Of a DNA stretch of 64,000 bases, positions 29,621 through 42,050 are shown piece by piece. The first letter of the stretch is position 1. The number at the start of each line of letters is the position of its first letter. The notes beneath the pieces were generated by a model. It made no database searches. It was not told the DNA's origin and saw only the letters and a program-made list of their open reading frames with translations. The stretch is from Sciurus carolinensis (taxonomy: Eukaryota > Chordata > Mammalia > Rodentia > Sciuridae): positions 131,000,594-131,064,593 of the forward strand of contig NC_062218.1 of NCBI RefSeq assembly GCF_902686445.1, given 5' to 3'. The position numbers and the translations under genes were made by a program.

Positions 29621-30225
29621 TGTGGAGACACCAATTTGAAAAAATAAACCAGACATGCCAACAGAAGCACAGAAGACAGGAAAGTCTTGTCCCGTCCCCT
29701 CAGCCCGCGCCCCGCCCCAGCCTTACCAAAGCACTGCTTTCTGTTTAGAAAGCTATGTAGTCTGGACACATGGACTCCTTGTTCCCCACTGCCACCAAAC
29801 TCCGGTGAGACCAGTCAGCACATTCCATTTTTCTACTGCAGAAACTGCAGGACATGGGCAGTACCAAAGCTGATCCAATTAAACTGAATGAAAGACTTAC
29901 TGAATGCTGAGACACAGTTTCTCTTCCTGTTGGTTAAGAGGTAAGTTTGTAAGTAGATATTATAGCATTTTAAATAAGGAATTTGAGTATCTTTGGATTT
30001 TGGTTTCTGCAGGGAGTCTTAGAACCAATTTATCATGGATTATGAGGAGCAGCTGCATACAAAAGTAGATAGTCATGCATTCTCAACCAGGGTTGAGAGG
30101 AGGTGACAGGGGCTGAAAATTTGTTCTTGGGGAAGGAGTAAATAAATTTTGAATATTTCAACAGTTTTTGGTCCTCCAAAGGACCAAAGCGCATAGATAG
30201 ATATACAGTGTGTCTGTTTTATATG
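29621..30225. other. Intergenic stretch without recognised features
   Basis: Contains a short CpG-bearing C-rich patch ('ccccgccccagcc' near 29710). No gene or named repeat. Confidence 0.4.
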
Positions 30226-30301
30226 TGTAATTGTGTGTGTGTGTGTGAATTCTAGTTCCTTTGCATTTTCCTATGAATTTTAAATTCATTGCCAATTTTT
30301 A

Positions 30302-30362
30302 CCCCCCAAAAACCAACCAAACCAAAATAAAACAAAAACAACAACAGCAAAAACAAACCCAA
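30302..30362. repeat. A/C-rich simple repeat
   Basis: 'aaccaaccaaaccaaaataaaacaaaaac'-type run inside the old L1. Confidence 0.7.
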
Positions 30363-30769
30363 CTTTTCTGACCCCCAAATCAGATGCATTGTTCCATTTA
30401 TTTATTTAGAGTTTCTGCTAGCAGTATTTCATAGTTCTTAGTGTATAGGCCTTTTACAATTTTCGTCAAAATTTCCTGTTTCACATTTTTATAATATGTA
30501 CATGTACATATGCATTAAATATTTTTTTTAAAATTCTGTTTCTGGTATATAGAAATAAAGTTGCTTCCGTGTATTGACCTTGTACCCTATAATACAAGTC
30601 ACTTGCTGGAAGTAACTTGTTAGTCCTAGTATCTTTTGTAGAATTCTTTGGATGTCTACATAGATAAAGACAATTTTACTTCTTCCTTTGTAATCCGAAT
30701 GTGCTGTATGTATTTTTCTTGCTTTATTGCTACACTTCAGAACAAAGTTTAATAGAAGTGATGAAAGCA

Positions 30770-30841
30770 CCCCATTGTATACAATGAATCAAAATGCAGT
30801 CTGTAAAAAATTAAAACATAAATAAATAATTTAAAAAAAAA
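30770..30841 (+). mobile_element. Ultra-short (72-bp) L1 3' tail with exact 16-bp target duplication
   Basis: 'cccattgtatacaatgaatcaaaatgcagtctgtaa' plus an A-rich tail equals the last bases of the L1 ending near 2998. It is flanked by exact AGAAGTGATGAAAGCA at 30754-30769 and 30842-30857. Confidence 0.93.
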
Positions 30842-31663
30842 AGAAGTGATGAAAGCAGACATCCTGCATTGTTTCTGATCTCAGGAGGAAAGCATTTTTT
30901 TCCTTCTGATTCAGTCTTTCATCATGAAGTATGGCTGTTTGTTATGTTTTCATAGTTGCCTTTTACCAGGTCAAGTAGGTTACTTTCTATTCTTAGTTTT
31001 CTGAGTGCTTTTTTTTTTTTTTTTTTAATTAGGAACAAATATTGGATTTGTTCAGTGAACAAATTTCCATGTCTGTGGTTTCTATTTTTTAGTTTGTTAC
31101 TATTGCAAATTACATGGATTGATATTTTTCAAATAATAAGCCAACTTTGAGTTTCTGACATAAAATTCACTTGGTTATGTTAGAGTATCCTTTTAGTATA
31201 TTGTCAGATTCAAATTGCAAAAATTTGCTTAATTTTTTCTGCCTGTTTATGAGGATTTTTGGTCTGCGATTTTCTTTTCAAATAATGCTTTGTCTGGTTT
31301 TGGTGTCTGGTAATGCTTGCTTTGTAGAATGAATTGGGAAACATTTCCTCCCTTTCAACTTTTTGGAAGAGTTTATGTAGAACTGCTGTATTTTTTTCTT
31401 CCCCTAAATGTTTAATATAATTATAAGCCATGAGGACCTAGAGTTTTGTTTGTGTCAAAGTTTTAACTGTAATTTCCATTTCTAAATAGATAAAAAGCTA
31501 ATCCCTTTTATTTCTTAAGTGAGCTTTTGTAGCTTGTGTGTTTCAATGAATTGACTATTTTATCTATAATTTCAAATTTATTGGCATAAAGTATTCATAT
31601 TTTTTTCTTTTGATGTCTATAGACATCTGTAGTAATGTCATTTCTATTATTGTTTATTTTAAT

Positions 31664-31743
31664 TTTTTTGTAGTTCTGGTGCTCGAACCCAGGGCCATAT
31701 GCATCCTAGGCAGGCGCTGTACTACTGAGCTACATCCCCAACC
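31664..31743 (-). repeat. ID SINE with target duplication
   Basis: 'gttctggtgctcgaacccagggcc...ctgtactactgagctacatcccca' between two near-copies of CTATTATTGTTTATTTTAAT (31644-31663 and 31744-31763, a few mismatches). Confidence 0.85.
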
Positions 31744-33750
31744 CTATTATTTTTTATTTTAGTGTTTTTTTTTTTCTTTTTCTTTTTCTGCTGATACAAC
31801 TGGCAAGAAGTTTATCAATTTTATTGATTTTTTTTAAAACAACTAGCTTTTCCTTTTATTGGTTTTCTCTATTGTTTTTCCATTTTGTAGTTTATTGATT
31901 TCCACTCTTTATTTTTTTTGCATACTTGAATTTAATTTCTTTCTCATATTAGTTTTATAAGGGAAAATCAGGCTCACTGATTTAAGATCTTGCTCTTTTA
32001 TAATGTAGGTATTTAGTGTTATAAGTTTTCCACTCAATAGTGCTTTAGCAGCCTAAAGAAAGTTTCAAATGTTGTGTTTTCATTTTAGTTCAGTTCAAAA
32101 TACTAATATCTTTTAATATCTTCTTTGATCCATGGGTTATTGAGAAATATATATGATTTCCCAACATTTGGGTTTTTTTCTAGAAATCTTTTTGTTTCTG
32201 TTTTTAATGTAGTACCATTTTGGTCAGAGAACATGCTATGACTTGAATCTTTTTGCATTTGAAGGTCTGCCTTGGCAAATGTTCCATGTGTACTTAAGAA
32301 AAATGTATATTCTACTGTTGTTGGACAGAATGTTCTGTAAATGTCACTTCATGTCAAGTTTATTGATCGTGTTGTTGAAGTGTTGTTCTATATCCTTGTT
32401 GATTTCTAGTGGTTTTTCTATTAATTATGGAAGATATTAAAGTTTCTGGCCATAACTGTAGATTTGTTTATTTTCCTTTGTAGACTATTCTGCTTTCACT
32501 TTATATATTTTCAAACCTTATTATTAAGGACATAAGTGTTGAGGAGTGATATGTTCTTTGGATTAATTGGTCCCTTTATCATGAAATGATCTTTTTTGGT
32601 AATTGTTTTTGCTCTGACATCTGCTTTGTCTAACAGTAATATAACTGTTTCAGTTGATTTTTTTACTTTTCTTAGCATGCTATATCTTTTCCCATGTTTT
32701 TACTATTCAAAGTGTATTCCTTATAGATATAGCACATACTCTGGTCTTGACTTTTTAAAAATGCAATCTGCCATGTTTGAGTCTATAATCTCACTATTTG
32801 TGTTCTATTTCCCATCTGTTCTTTGTTTCTCTTTTATTTTTTTTCTGACTTCTTTTTTTAAAAATAATTTTGTATCATCTACTATTAGGGAATTATCAAC
32901 TATAACTCTTTGTTATTTGGTGATCATTTAGGGTCTATACCATACATGTTTAATTTATCACAATATATCTTCAAGTATTATTATATCTTCATGTATAGAG
33001 TTAGAACTTAGAGTAATGTACTTTCATCCCTCCTGTTATTTATATTATCATTGTTAAAAGCACCTTGCTTTTGCTTATGCTTAAAACCCATAATACATTG
33101 TGAGTATTTTTGAATAAATAGTTTGTTATCTTTTAAGGCTTCTGAGAAGTAGGGAAAAAAATCTTATTTACTGAAACAGTTACCATTTTGTTGCTTTTAT
33201 TCCTTTGTGTAGTTCCAGATTTCCTTCTAGTAACTTCCTCTCCCTGAGGGGCTTCTTTTAACATTTCTTATAATGTGGATCTGCTGTTGATTAATTTCAT
33301 CAACTTTTGAACATCTTTACTTCACCTTCATTTTTAAAAAAATGTTCTCACTGTACAGTATACATCTACACTGACAGTTTTTATTTCTTTCAATAGTTTA
33401 ATGATGTTGGTCCACTGTCCCCTTGATTGCATTATTTATGACAAGAAATTTGGTCCATCATTATCTGCACTCCTCTCTACATGACAAGCCTTTTTTCTCT
33501 GGCTACCTTTATGATGTGCTCTTATTAACCAGTTTGATAAATTTGGTTGTCATGTGTCATTTATCAACCTTGGAAATTTTTGGTCATTGTTTCTTCAAAT
33601 ATTTTTTTCTACCCCCTACTTTTGTCCTTTGGTCTGTCATATGTGTAAACTATTTGACCTTGATGCATGTGGCATGTATCTTTTTAAAAAATTCAAACAT
33701 TATAATTTCATCTGTTAAATTTGAATTATGTGTGTGTGCGCACACATGTG

Positions 33751-33826
33751 TATTATTGAAGATTGAACCCAGGGCCTCAAACATGCTAGACAAGTGCTTT
33801 ACCATTGAACTATAATCCCTAACCCT
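33751..33826 (-). repeat. ID fragment
   Basis: 'ttgaagattgaacccagggcctcaaacatgctagacaagtgctttaccattgaactata', just after a short GT/GCGC run. Confidence 0.8.
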
Positions 33827-34852
33827 GATTTGGTATTTTTTATATCTTCCAGATCTCTACTTAACACTTTTAATTTATGGAATATAGTTATCTTAACTGT
33901 TTTAATGTCCTTCCTTGTTAATTCTAACATCTGTCTCAGTTCTTAGTTTTGATTCACTGATTATTTTACTCATTATGGTTTGTGTTCACCCTTTGCATGT
34001 CTGATAATCTTTGATTGGATGCCAGATGTTGTGAATTTTACTTTGTTAAGTACTTTGTTAAGTTACTTTGTTAGATTTTTAAAATTCCTATTAATCGTCT
34101 TAATCTTTGCTCTGGAATGCAATGGAGTTACGTGGAAGCTGTTTGATCTTTGGGGTTTTGCTTTTATGATTTGTTAGGAAAGTCTAGAACAGCGCTTGGT
34201 CTAAGGCTAATAATTATTCCACCAAATGTTTGTGAGTCCTTCACCCACTGCTGCATGAATTTTTAGGCTTTACTGTGCAGTTGTTGGCCCCAGGCACTGA
34301 TTCCAATCCTGTGTACGTGCCAGATACTAGTCCCTATAATCCTTTCAGATGATTTCCACAGTTTCAGGTATTTTCCTTGTATATATATATGAGTTGCAGT
34401 ACTTTGCTATTTACTTGAGGGTGATCCTCTTCACATTTCCAGGGCTCTCTCTCTGAGAAGCTCTCTTTTCTCAGGTATCTAATCGAAGATTTCTAGATTG
34501 ATTTTCCTGGTTTGTCAGCTCTATCTATATTCTCAACTTGAGGTGTCCACTGGGATCTGCCTCAGTTTTCCTTCCCTGGGTAATGGTTTAGAATCTCTCT
34601 CAGTGTTGCTAGGGCTATCACAAGATTCATTTTATTTATTTTTGCATCTCTCAGAGATGATTGTCCTTTTTGCCTGGTGTCCAGTGTCTTGGAAAACCAT
34701 TGTTTCATTTATGTTTAATTGTGTCTTTGTTGTTTTCAGTGGGAGGACGACCAAATAAAAACCACATGTTGACTCTTGTTTCTCTGAACTCTGTGGCATG
34801 GCTCTCATTCTTAGGTCAGGGTAGCATTTTTCATCTTAATTATTACTATTAT

Positions 34853-35019
34853 TTGGTACTGGGGATTTAATCTAGGGGTGCTTTACCACTGAACAACATC
34901 CCCAGTCCATTTTATTTTTTATTTTTGAGACAGGGTCTTGCTAAGTTGCTGAGACTGTCCTCAAATTTGTGATCCTCCTGCCTCTGCCTCCCTAGTCCTG
35001 GGATTATAGGCAGGTGTCA
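34853..35019 (-). repeat. B1-dID SINE
   Basis: 'ggtactggggatttaatctaggggtgc', 'gagacagggtcttgctaagttgctgagac' and 'ctgggattataggcaggtg'. Confidence 0.9.
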
Positions 35020-35089
35020 GATTCCATTAATTTACTAAGATCTACAAAGAATTAATGAACATCCCTGTAAAGAAGTAGCTTTACAGTTA

Positions 35090-35400
35090 TTTTAGGGATG
35101 TGGAAATAGATGAGGTGATGTTTCATAATTAGTACATGGCAGAGAGCAGATTCAAAAACAAAGCTGTTTGACTCCAAGTCTTTATACCAGTTTAGTTGCA
35201 GTGAATGTCACTTTAAATAAGGAAAACCCATTTATTAGACATTTTAACCTATCTCTAGTTAACAGGAATTTATGGTTAAGTCTCAAATCTGCCTCTCACT
35301 AGCTTTGTGATCTTGGATAAGTTTATTTGCTTCATGAAACCTCACTTTTTAAGTGTATAAGGTGGGGATGGTAATACCTAAAATAATAGAGGTATCTTAT
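35090..35400. repeat. Two MIR fragments (minus, then plus)
   Basis: About 35090-35190 looks antisense ('acatggcagagagcagattcaaa', 'gtttgactccaagtc'). About 35275-35400 is sense ('ctgcctctcactagctttgtgatcttgg', 'ggtggggatggtaatacc'). Confidence 0.65.
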
Positions 35401-36325
35401 GGATTAAAGATGGTGCCTTTGAACAGGCTTCATACAGCATCTAAGGTTGTAAAATAGGGGCCAGATCATTGATTGCAGATAGAATCTGGACACAATGCAG
35501 CATAGGAACCATGGGGACTGTGAGAGCTGGAGGTCACACATCAGTTGCCATTGAAAGGGACAAGGGGCAGCTGCAATTCCAGCCGTTTCCATGTGGGGAT
35601 TGAACTCTGGGTATAAAACTTCTAATTTTCCAAGAGAAGCCAAAAACCTGTTTATGAATTCTATTAATTTTTAAATGTTGGTACCTAATTAAAACAGAAA
35701 CCGTGTGGGCCAAACAATGCAGTTCTTGACTGCAGATGAAAGGAGTTGGGACTTGGAGCTCCTACAGTGCCAGGCTGTAGGCTGGGCAGCAGGAGACAAA
35801 GCATGGTCAGCTGGGCCTCCTCAGGGAGCTGCAATGCAGTGTTGAGAGAAGCCTTCCACACTGAACATGGCACTATAATAGGATTTGTCATAATGGGATT
35901 TGACCTGCATTATCCTTGAATTCCTTAGGCCTGGACCTGCAGAGTGCTTTTTGTAGTTGAAATTGAAACAGTAAAACAATTTGTGGCAGGAGGAGTGAAT
36001 GTCTTGGGGAACATTTGTAGGGTTTTAGTGTTTCCTGAGGGCTTTCGCTATCTCATTTGATTCATTCTGTTAAATGAGCAATAATCCCATTTTCCTGGTG
36101 GGGCCTTTAATGCTCATAGAATATAAGAGTCTGAGAGTACCACAGGCTGGGACAAAGGAGGAGCAAGCCTGGGACGTAGGTCTCTGGAGACTGTTTCCCA
36201 GCTTGCCACACAGCAGCTCAGGTAGGGTAGGGGAAATGGGCACTGAGGATACTGAACAGCAAACATTCATTTGGATCCCATTGGATCTTCCAGTGAACGT
36301 TGAAACCAGAATTGGGGACAGGCAG
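35401..36325. other. Intergenic stretch without recognised features
   Basis: No gene or named repeat. Open frames on both strands at 35404-35891 and 36070-36334 have no recognisable domains. Confidence 0.4.
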
Positions 36326-36329
36326 TTAG

Positions 36330-36790
36330 TGTAGAAATAGGGGATCGGGTCAAATCGAGGAAATAACCAACTGCCTCTGGAAGTTGGAGACTGCCCCTGG
36401 GAGAATGGAATGTCAAGGATTGCCTGAGCCCATTGATTACCAAAATTACCTGTGTTTGTCAGGGACTACAGGCAAGGAGCTGCTAATTAATGCCCCCGGG
36501 GGACCTTACCTGGCTGAATCACTTTGGCCCTCCCCCTGCCCATCTCACCTGCAAAACTGGACCTAGTCACATAGGCAGGAAGGAAGGAGAGATAAGGGGG
36601 GAAAGAACTGGAGAACAAGAGAGACCTTAACCTACATAAAAGATGTAGGGCGTGCTCATTTCTTGGGATTCTAGAACATCAGCCTGGCCCCCTTCTCCCT
36701 CCCAGGAGAAGTCTGTATTATTACTACTTTTAAATAAAACCTACTTAATATGTTTGCCTTGGAGTGCTTCTTTAGTGTTTAAACTTCAAC
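36330..36790 (+). mobile_element. Solo LTR (class I ERV-like) with 4-bp target duplication
   Basis: 461-bp unit starting TGTAG and ending CAACA, flanked by TTAG at 36326-36329 and 36791-36794. Inside are a TATA-like CATAAAAG (36635-36642) and AATAAA (36733-36738) in the order expected of a U3-R-U5 unit. No coding remnant flanks it. A 4-bp duplication with TG...CA ends is typical of gammaretrovirus-like LTRs. The family is not identified. Confidence 0.7.
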
Positions 36791-37094
36791 ATTAGAGAAA
36801 GCAGAATGGCAGTATCAATGTGAGATCAGTTTCATGATCTCTTGAGAGCTCTCACTGAGGCCCACAGGGTTGAAATGACTTGTCCAAAGACCATACCCAT
36901 AAAGCTCAAGAAAGGTCCCGAGAATGTCCTTGAGCTCCTTGAAGTCATCTGCAAAATGTTTTGTTTGCATTTTTGTCCCTTCAACAGCTTCTCAGTTAAG
37001 AGCCACTCATTTAAGCTGAGGCCTTTCTTACTCCAAAGCCGGTGCCCAGAGGCTCCCTCCACTGGATACTGGTTAAAAGAACATTCTTTAAAGT

Positions 37095-37560
37095 GAAACT
37101 CATAGAAGATCTGCATCTGTGTCCTGGCTTTACTACTGACTGACTGTGAGACCTCATTTCCATATCTGTAAAAGTGGGCTTCATCAATTCAACAAATACT
37201 TTATGGAGCCCCTGGCTCTGATTCAGTCACTGCCCCAGGTGCTGAGAGCATAGCAATGAATTAAACCGATGTCCCTGCTGTTCTTAATCTTATATTTTGT
37301 GAAGGGAAAAGACAATAAACAGTATGTCAAATTTTGATTAATGCCATGAAGAAAATGAAGTGGAGTAAGGAGGACAGCTGTCCTGTAAGGGGAAGGCTGG
37401 GCTCTTATTTTTCATTAGATGGTCAGAGAACATTCTGTTGGCCATTTAACCAGAGACCTAAGTGAAGGGAGGGAGTCCCAGGGCTTAGGAGAAAGAAACT
37501 GCTAAAGGCAAAGGGGAAAAAATGATGTGTGGGGGAAGGAGAAGAGCTAGCTTTTGTGCC
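37095..37560. repeat. MIR fragment then L2 (minus)
   Basis: MIR about 37095-37165 ('tcctggctttactactgactgactgtgag'). L2 about 37170-37560, antisense ('tcaacaaatactttatggagcccc', 'gggaaaagacaataaacagta', 'accagagacctaagtgaagggaggg'). Confidence 0.65.
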
Positions 37561-38050
37561 CCACAGGAGGAAATTGAAAATTCTTAACTGACATTCAAAA
37601 CTTACTCAATCTGGCTCCAAATTAATTTCCGACCCTCCTCTGGGTTTACTTGCTCATTCCTTGTGGGTCTGCTTGAGACTTTTTTTCTTTATTGCCTAAG
37701 AAATGAGGCCAACTCATTTCACCCTCACCAGTACCCACTGTGGACTGTCTGGTGGGGGTAGGAGGGATTATAAGGACATTACTAATTCCAGTAGGGTCAA
37801 ATATATACCACAAGATGGGGCTACTCTGGAACTGCAGAAGTACAGAAGAGCGGATAACTGTCTTAGTCTGAGAGAGAGGGGTGGTGTACATAAGGCATAG
37901 ATAGGGTCTTTATGAATGAGTAGGGGCTTGCCATGTGACTATAAAGCAGGGATTATACAGGATAGTCTGGGAAGTACTAACTACAGAGAGCATCCTAGTT
38001 AGGAAATCACTACTTTTTAGCAGTTAAATATATTTTGCTATTTTTAATGT
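37561..38050. other. Intergenic stretch without recognised features
   Basis: No gene or named repeat. Short open frames on both strands at 37646-37900 are uninformative. Confidence 0.4.
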
Positions 38051-38052
38051 TG

Positions 38053-38830
38053 CTTTTTAAAAAAAAATTTGTTCTAAGTGGTTATTCATGACAGTAGAAT
38101 GCATTTTGGCACAATGTACACAAATGGAGCATAACTTCCATTCTTCTGGCTGTACATGGTGCTGAGTCACACCAGTAGTGTAATCATACACATATATGGG
38201 GTAATAATGTCTGTCTCATTCTACTGCCCCATCCCTCCCCTCTGCAGTATCCAAAGTTCCTTCATTCTTCCCTACCCACCCCCAACTATGGATCAGCATC
38301 TGCTTACCAGAGCTTACCAGAGAAAACATTTGGCCTTTGGTTTTTTGGGGATTGACTTATTTCACTTAGCATGATATTCTCTAGTCCCATCCACTTACCT
38401 GCAAATGCCATGATTTCATTCTTCCTTAAGGTTGAGTAATACTCCATTGTGTATATACCACATTTTCTTTGTCAAAGGGCATCTAGGTTGTTTCCATAGT
38501 TTAGCTATTGTGAATTGAGATGCTATAAACATTGATGTGGCTGCTTCATTGTAGTATGCTGACTTTAAGTCCTTTGGGTATATACTGAGGAGTGGGATAA
38601 GTGGGTCAAATGGTGTTTCCATTCCAAGTTTTGTGAGGAATCTCCATACTGCTTTTCAGAATGGTTGCACCAATCTGTAATCCCACAAGCAATGTGTGAA
38701 TGTACCTTTTCCCCCACATCCTTGCCAACACTTATTGCTAATGTCTTGATAATTGCCATTCTGATTGGAGTGAGATGAAATCTTAGAGTTGTTTTGATTT
38801 GCATTTCTCTAACTGCTAGAGATTCTTTAC
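38053..38830 (-). mobile_element. 5'-truncated L1 3' end, antisense
   Basis: Starts with the reverse-complement L1 3' end ('aaatttgttctaagtggttattcatgacagtagaatgc') and continues through 'gagtaatactccattgtgtatatac' and 'aatctgtaatcccacaagcaatg' to 'tttgcatttctctaactgctagag'. Same family as 55.4 kb. Confidence 0.88.
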
Positions 38831-39699
38831 TATTTTATACCTGCACTGTAGGACAAACAGAATTAACACATAACTATCTACAAAGTCCAGGCAGGTGAAT
38901 AAGTCCAGCTGACTGAATAGTAATGAGGGTAACTGGACAGTGTCCTGCCTTAAGGAAAGTAGTTGGTTTTGACTTTGAGGAGTACAGGCTCACTGTTGGT
39001 TGGATTTCCTATTTTTTTAAATTGATGTATAATTTACATGCTATAAAATTTACCCCATTTAAGTGTATATTTTGATGAGTTTTGACAAAAATACATGATT
39101 GTGTGACTATTATGATGATCAAGAATAGAGTGGTTCTATCACCTCTGAAATTTCTTCATGCCCTTAGAGTCACTATTCTTCTTACCCTCAGCCTCTGGCC
39201 ACTACTGATCTGTTTCCTGTCTCTGTAGTTTTGCCTTTGCAGGTATGTTATATAAATAGAATCATAGTAGGTGGCCTTTTGTGTTTGGCTGCTTTCACTT
39301 AGCATAATGCATGGAGTTACCTGCATGCCTATTAGTCTTTCATTACTATGCACTAACTAACCCATTGAATATGTACAACAGTTGGTTTATCCACTTCCCA
39401 GTAGAAGGACATTATGATTGTTTTCTAGCATTTGGTGACTACAGATATAGTCACTATTCATGAACATTTGTGGGCAGGTTGTGTTTGAATCTGGGTTTTC
39501 ATTTCACTTGGGTGAATAAAAGTGGAAGTGCTGGGTCATTTAAATGTATGTTTAACTTTACAAGAAATTGCCAAATTGTTTTCCCTAGTGACTGTTTGTA
39601 CCATGTTGCACACCCACCAGCATGTGTAAGAGTTCCAATTTCTGGGCATCTTTGTCAGCACTTGGCTTTGGACAGTATTTTTAAAATATTTATTTATTT

Positions 39700-39894
39700 A
39701 GCAGTATGGGAAATTGAACTCAGGGGCACTCTACCTCTGAACTACACCCCCAGCCCTTTTTATTTTTATTTTGAGACAGAGTTTCCCTAAAGTTGCCTGA
39801 GCTGTCCTCAGACTTGTGATCCTCCTGCCTTAGACTCCCAAATCACTGGGATAGATTCACTGGGATTATAGATGTGTGCCACCGTGCCTGGCTT
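39700..39894 (-). repeat. B1-dID SINE
   Basis: 'gcagtatgggaaattgaactcaggggcactctacc', 'ttgagacagagtttccctaaagttgcc' and 'gccaccgtgcctggc'. A small internal duplication ('tcactggga' twice) lies at about 39843-39865. Confidence 0.9.
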
Positions 39895-40527
39895 GTCACT
39901 CTTTCTTTTTAAAGGCCATTGTTAATAGGTGTGTAGTGTGCTTTCATTGTAGTTTTAATTTGCCTTTCCTAAAGACTAATTATGTTGAACATCTTTTCAT
40001 GTGCTTATTAACCATCTGCATGTCTTCTTTGGTGATATGTCTGCTTGAACTTTTCCTTGTTAAGTTCTGTCTTCGTTTTTCTTGTTGAGTTTTAGGGTTC
40101 TTTTTTTGTAACAGTTTTATTGAGATAAAATTAGCATACCATAAATTTCCTCACTTAAAATGTACAGTTCAGTGGTTTTTAGTATATTCACAGAGTCATG
40201 CAATCATTGCCACCATTCATTTTAAAACATTTCATCAGCTTGAAAAGAAACCTCATCCCCTTTAGCTATGACTTCCCAATACCCCATACCTCCCTTCCTA
40301 GCCCTAGCCCTAGCCCTAAGCAACTGTATATTTGCTTTCTGTCTGTATGTGGATTAACCTGTACAGACATTTCATATAAATGGAAATTTATAATCTTCAG
40401 TCTTTGTGACATGAAGGTTATTTATATGTGAATATATATATGAATATTCTGGGTGTGAATATTTTAAACTATCAGATTCTGCATATCATTTGTAAATATG
40501 TTTCCCAAGTCTGTGACTTTTCTTCCA

Positions 40528-41020
40528 CCTTTTATTGGTACATTATAGTTGTACATGATGTTGGTATTCATTGCTATATGTTCATACATGCACACAAAAT
40601 AATAATCTAATATGACCATTATCATTCCCCAGTATTTCCCCTTTTCCTCCCTCCCTCCTCCTGGTCCCTTTCCTCTACTCTACTGATCTCCCTTTGATTT
40701 TCATGAGATCCACCTACCTTCCTTTTCCTTTTCCTCTTTAGCTTCCACATGAGAGAAAACATATGACCTTTACCTTCTGAGTTCCACTTATTTCACTTAC
40801 ATTTATTTTCCACTGTGTATATATATCACATTTTCTTTATCTATTCATCCACTGATGGACACTTAGACTGATTACATACTTTGGATATTGTGAATTGTTG
40901 CTATTGTAAACATGGGAATGCTTGTATCACTATAGTATGATGACTTTAGTTCTTTAGTATATCTGGGTCACATAGTGGTTCCATTCCTAGTCTTCTGAGG
41001 AACCTCCATACTGAAGTTTC
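40528..41020 (-). mobile_element. Younger L1 3' end inserted in old L1, antisense
   Basis: 'ttattggtacattatagttgtacatgatg' to 'ggttccattcctagtcttctgaggaacctccatactg'. Upstream ('cccaagtctgtgacttttc') and downstream ('cattcttaacattgtcttttgaag') join as one old L1 when it is removed. Confidence 0.75.
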
Positions 41021-41200
41021 CAGTTTTGTTTTCATTCTTAACATTGTCTTTTGAAGAGCAGAGATTCTTAATTTTGATGAAATACAATTTATCAACATTT
41101 TCTTTTGTGGATCATTCTTTTAATGCTATAATTAAGAAATTTGCTTAACCCATGATCACAAAGATTTTTTCCTATGCTTTATTTTAAAGATCTATTTTTT

Positions 41201-41700
41201 TCAAAAGAGATCAGAAATCTGTTTCCCATATGAATTTATAAGATTAAAATAAAACATGCCTATAGTCTACAAAATGTCCATGAGCTATCAGTTTTCACAC
41301 AATAGTTTATATTACATGCAAAATAATATTTGACCATATCTGGTCAGTTTTGATCTATAAAAACAGCTATTTTATAAGTTTCAAGCTAATGCCCTTTTCA
41401 GGTTATTAAACTATAGGCAATCAACTGGGTCACAGATGTCTGCTTGTACAAACCTTGGTCTCCCCCTGCCCCCCCACATCAAGGCCCTTGAATTTGCTCA
41501 ACAGTTCCTATTATAGATGAGAAAACTAAGTTAATGAGTAAAACATCTTGCCTGAGGTCAGCCAGCAGGACTTCACTTATATGTACGGATTATAAAGCTC
41601 AAAGATCACTTAGCACTGTGTTCTTCAAGACTGAGACCTTTATAAACATTTTACTTAAACTTCATATTTTAAATATATGTTTAACTGTTCAGACATTGTA
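41201..41700. other. Intergenic stretch, mostly unrecognised
   Basis: AT-rich, with a weak antisense MIR core near 41505-41585 ('gatgagaaaactaagtt', 'cctgaggtcagccagcagg'). Confidence 0.4.
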
Positions 41701-41707
41701 ATAAATT

Positions 41708-42050
41708 CCTGAAGCTTGGATCATGAATGTCTCCTAAAGGCCCATGTGTAAAGACTTTGTTGTCAGGGTGTGCTTTGGGAGGGGCTGGAACCTTTAGGAA
41801 GTAGTACCTGGGGGAGGTTCTTAGGTCACTGGGGGTGTGTCCTTGAAGGGACTGTGGATTGTCTCTTCCTCTTTCTCTTTGCTACATGGCTTGTGATCTG
41901 AGTGGTTTTATTCCACCACATGCTTTCACCACAGCCCAAAATAATTGGTCCCATTGATCATGGACTGAAAACTCAAACACTGTGACCAAAATAAACCTTT
42001 TCTTTTTGTTAGTTATCTCAAATATTTTGTTATAATGATGAAAGTAAACA
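41708..42050 (+). mobile_element. MaLR-type solo LTR
   Basis: 'gcttggatcatgaatgtctcctaaaggcccatgtg', 'aacctttaggaagtagtacc', 'caaaataaaccttttctttttgttag' and 'atctcaaatattttgttataatga' follow the MaLR LTR plan with an internal poly(A) signal. Similar to 42446-42796. Confidence 0.6.

Larger units (their letters stand above)
30230..34835 (-). repeat. Long old L1, antisense (ORF2 through 5' region)
   Basis: Antisense L1 runs for about 4.6 kb. The ORF2 reverse-transcriptase/downstream part spans 30240-31450 ('tttgtagaatgaattgggaaacatttcctccc'), the ORF2 upstream/endonuclease part about 31900-32700 ('gatccatgggttattgagaaatat'), and ORF1/5' sequence 33200-34800 ('gcatgtctgataatctttgattggatgcc'). 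Many stops and indels mean no open reading frame survives. Interrupted by an ultra-short L1 tail and two ID elements. Confidence 0.75.
39010..41200 (-). repeat. Old L1 3' ends (two overlapping copies), antisense, with insertions
   Basis: First copy: 39010-39695 and 39896-40105 ('gcataatgcatggagttacc', 'gcccattgaatatg'-type 3' region). Second: about 40106-40525 and 41020-41200 ('attgagataaaattagcataccataaatt', 'gtcttttgaagagcagagattcttaattttgatg'). Interrupted by a SINE (39700) and a younger L1 (40528). A (CCCTAG)n run of about four units sits at 40297-40320. Confidence 0.7.

Noticed and set aside
30080..30190. Possible MER5-type DNA transposon end (ctcaaccagggttg)
   Set aside because: Only about 15 bases fit and no second terminus is visible.
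31200..34835. Possible L1 protein-coding potential
   Set aside because: Antisense old L1 with many stops, indels and insertions. No intact ORF1 or ORF2.
40297..40320. (CCCTAG)n run resembling telomeric repeats
   Set aside because: Only about four units, inside an old L1 3' UTR and not the canonical CCCTAA hexamer. Read as simple expansion.
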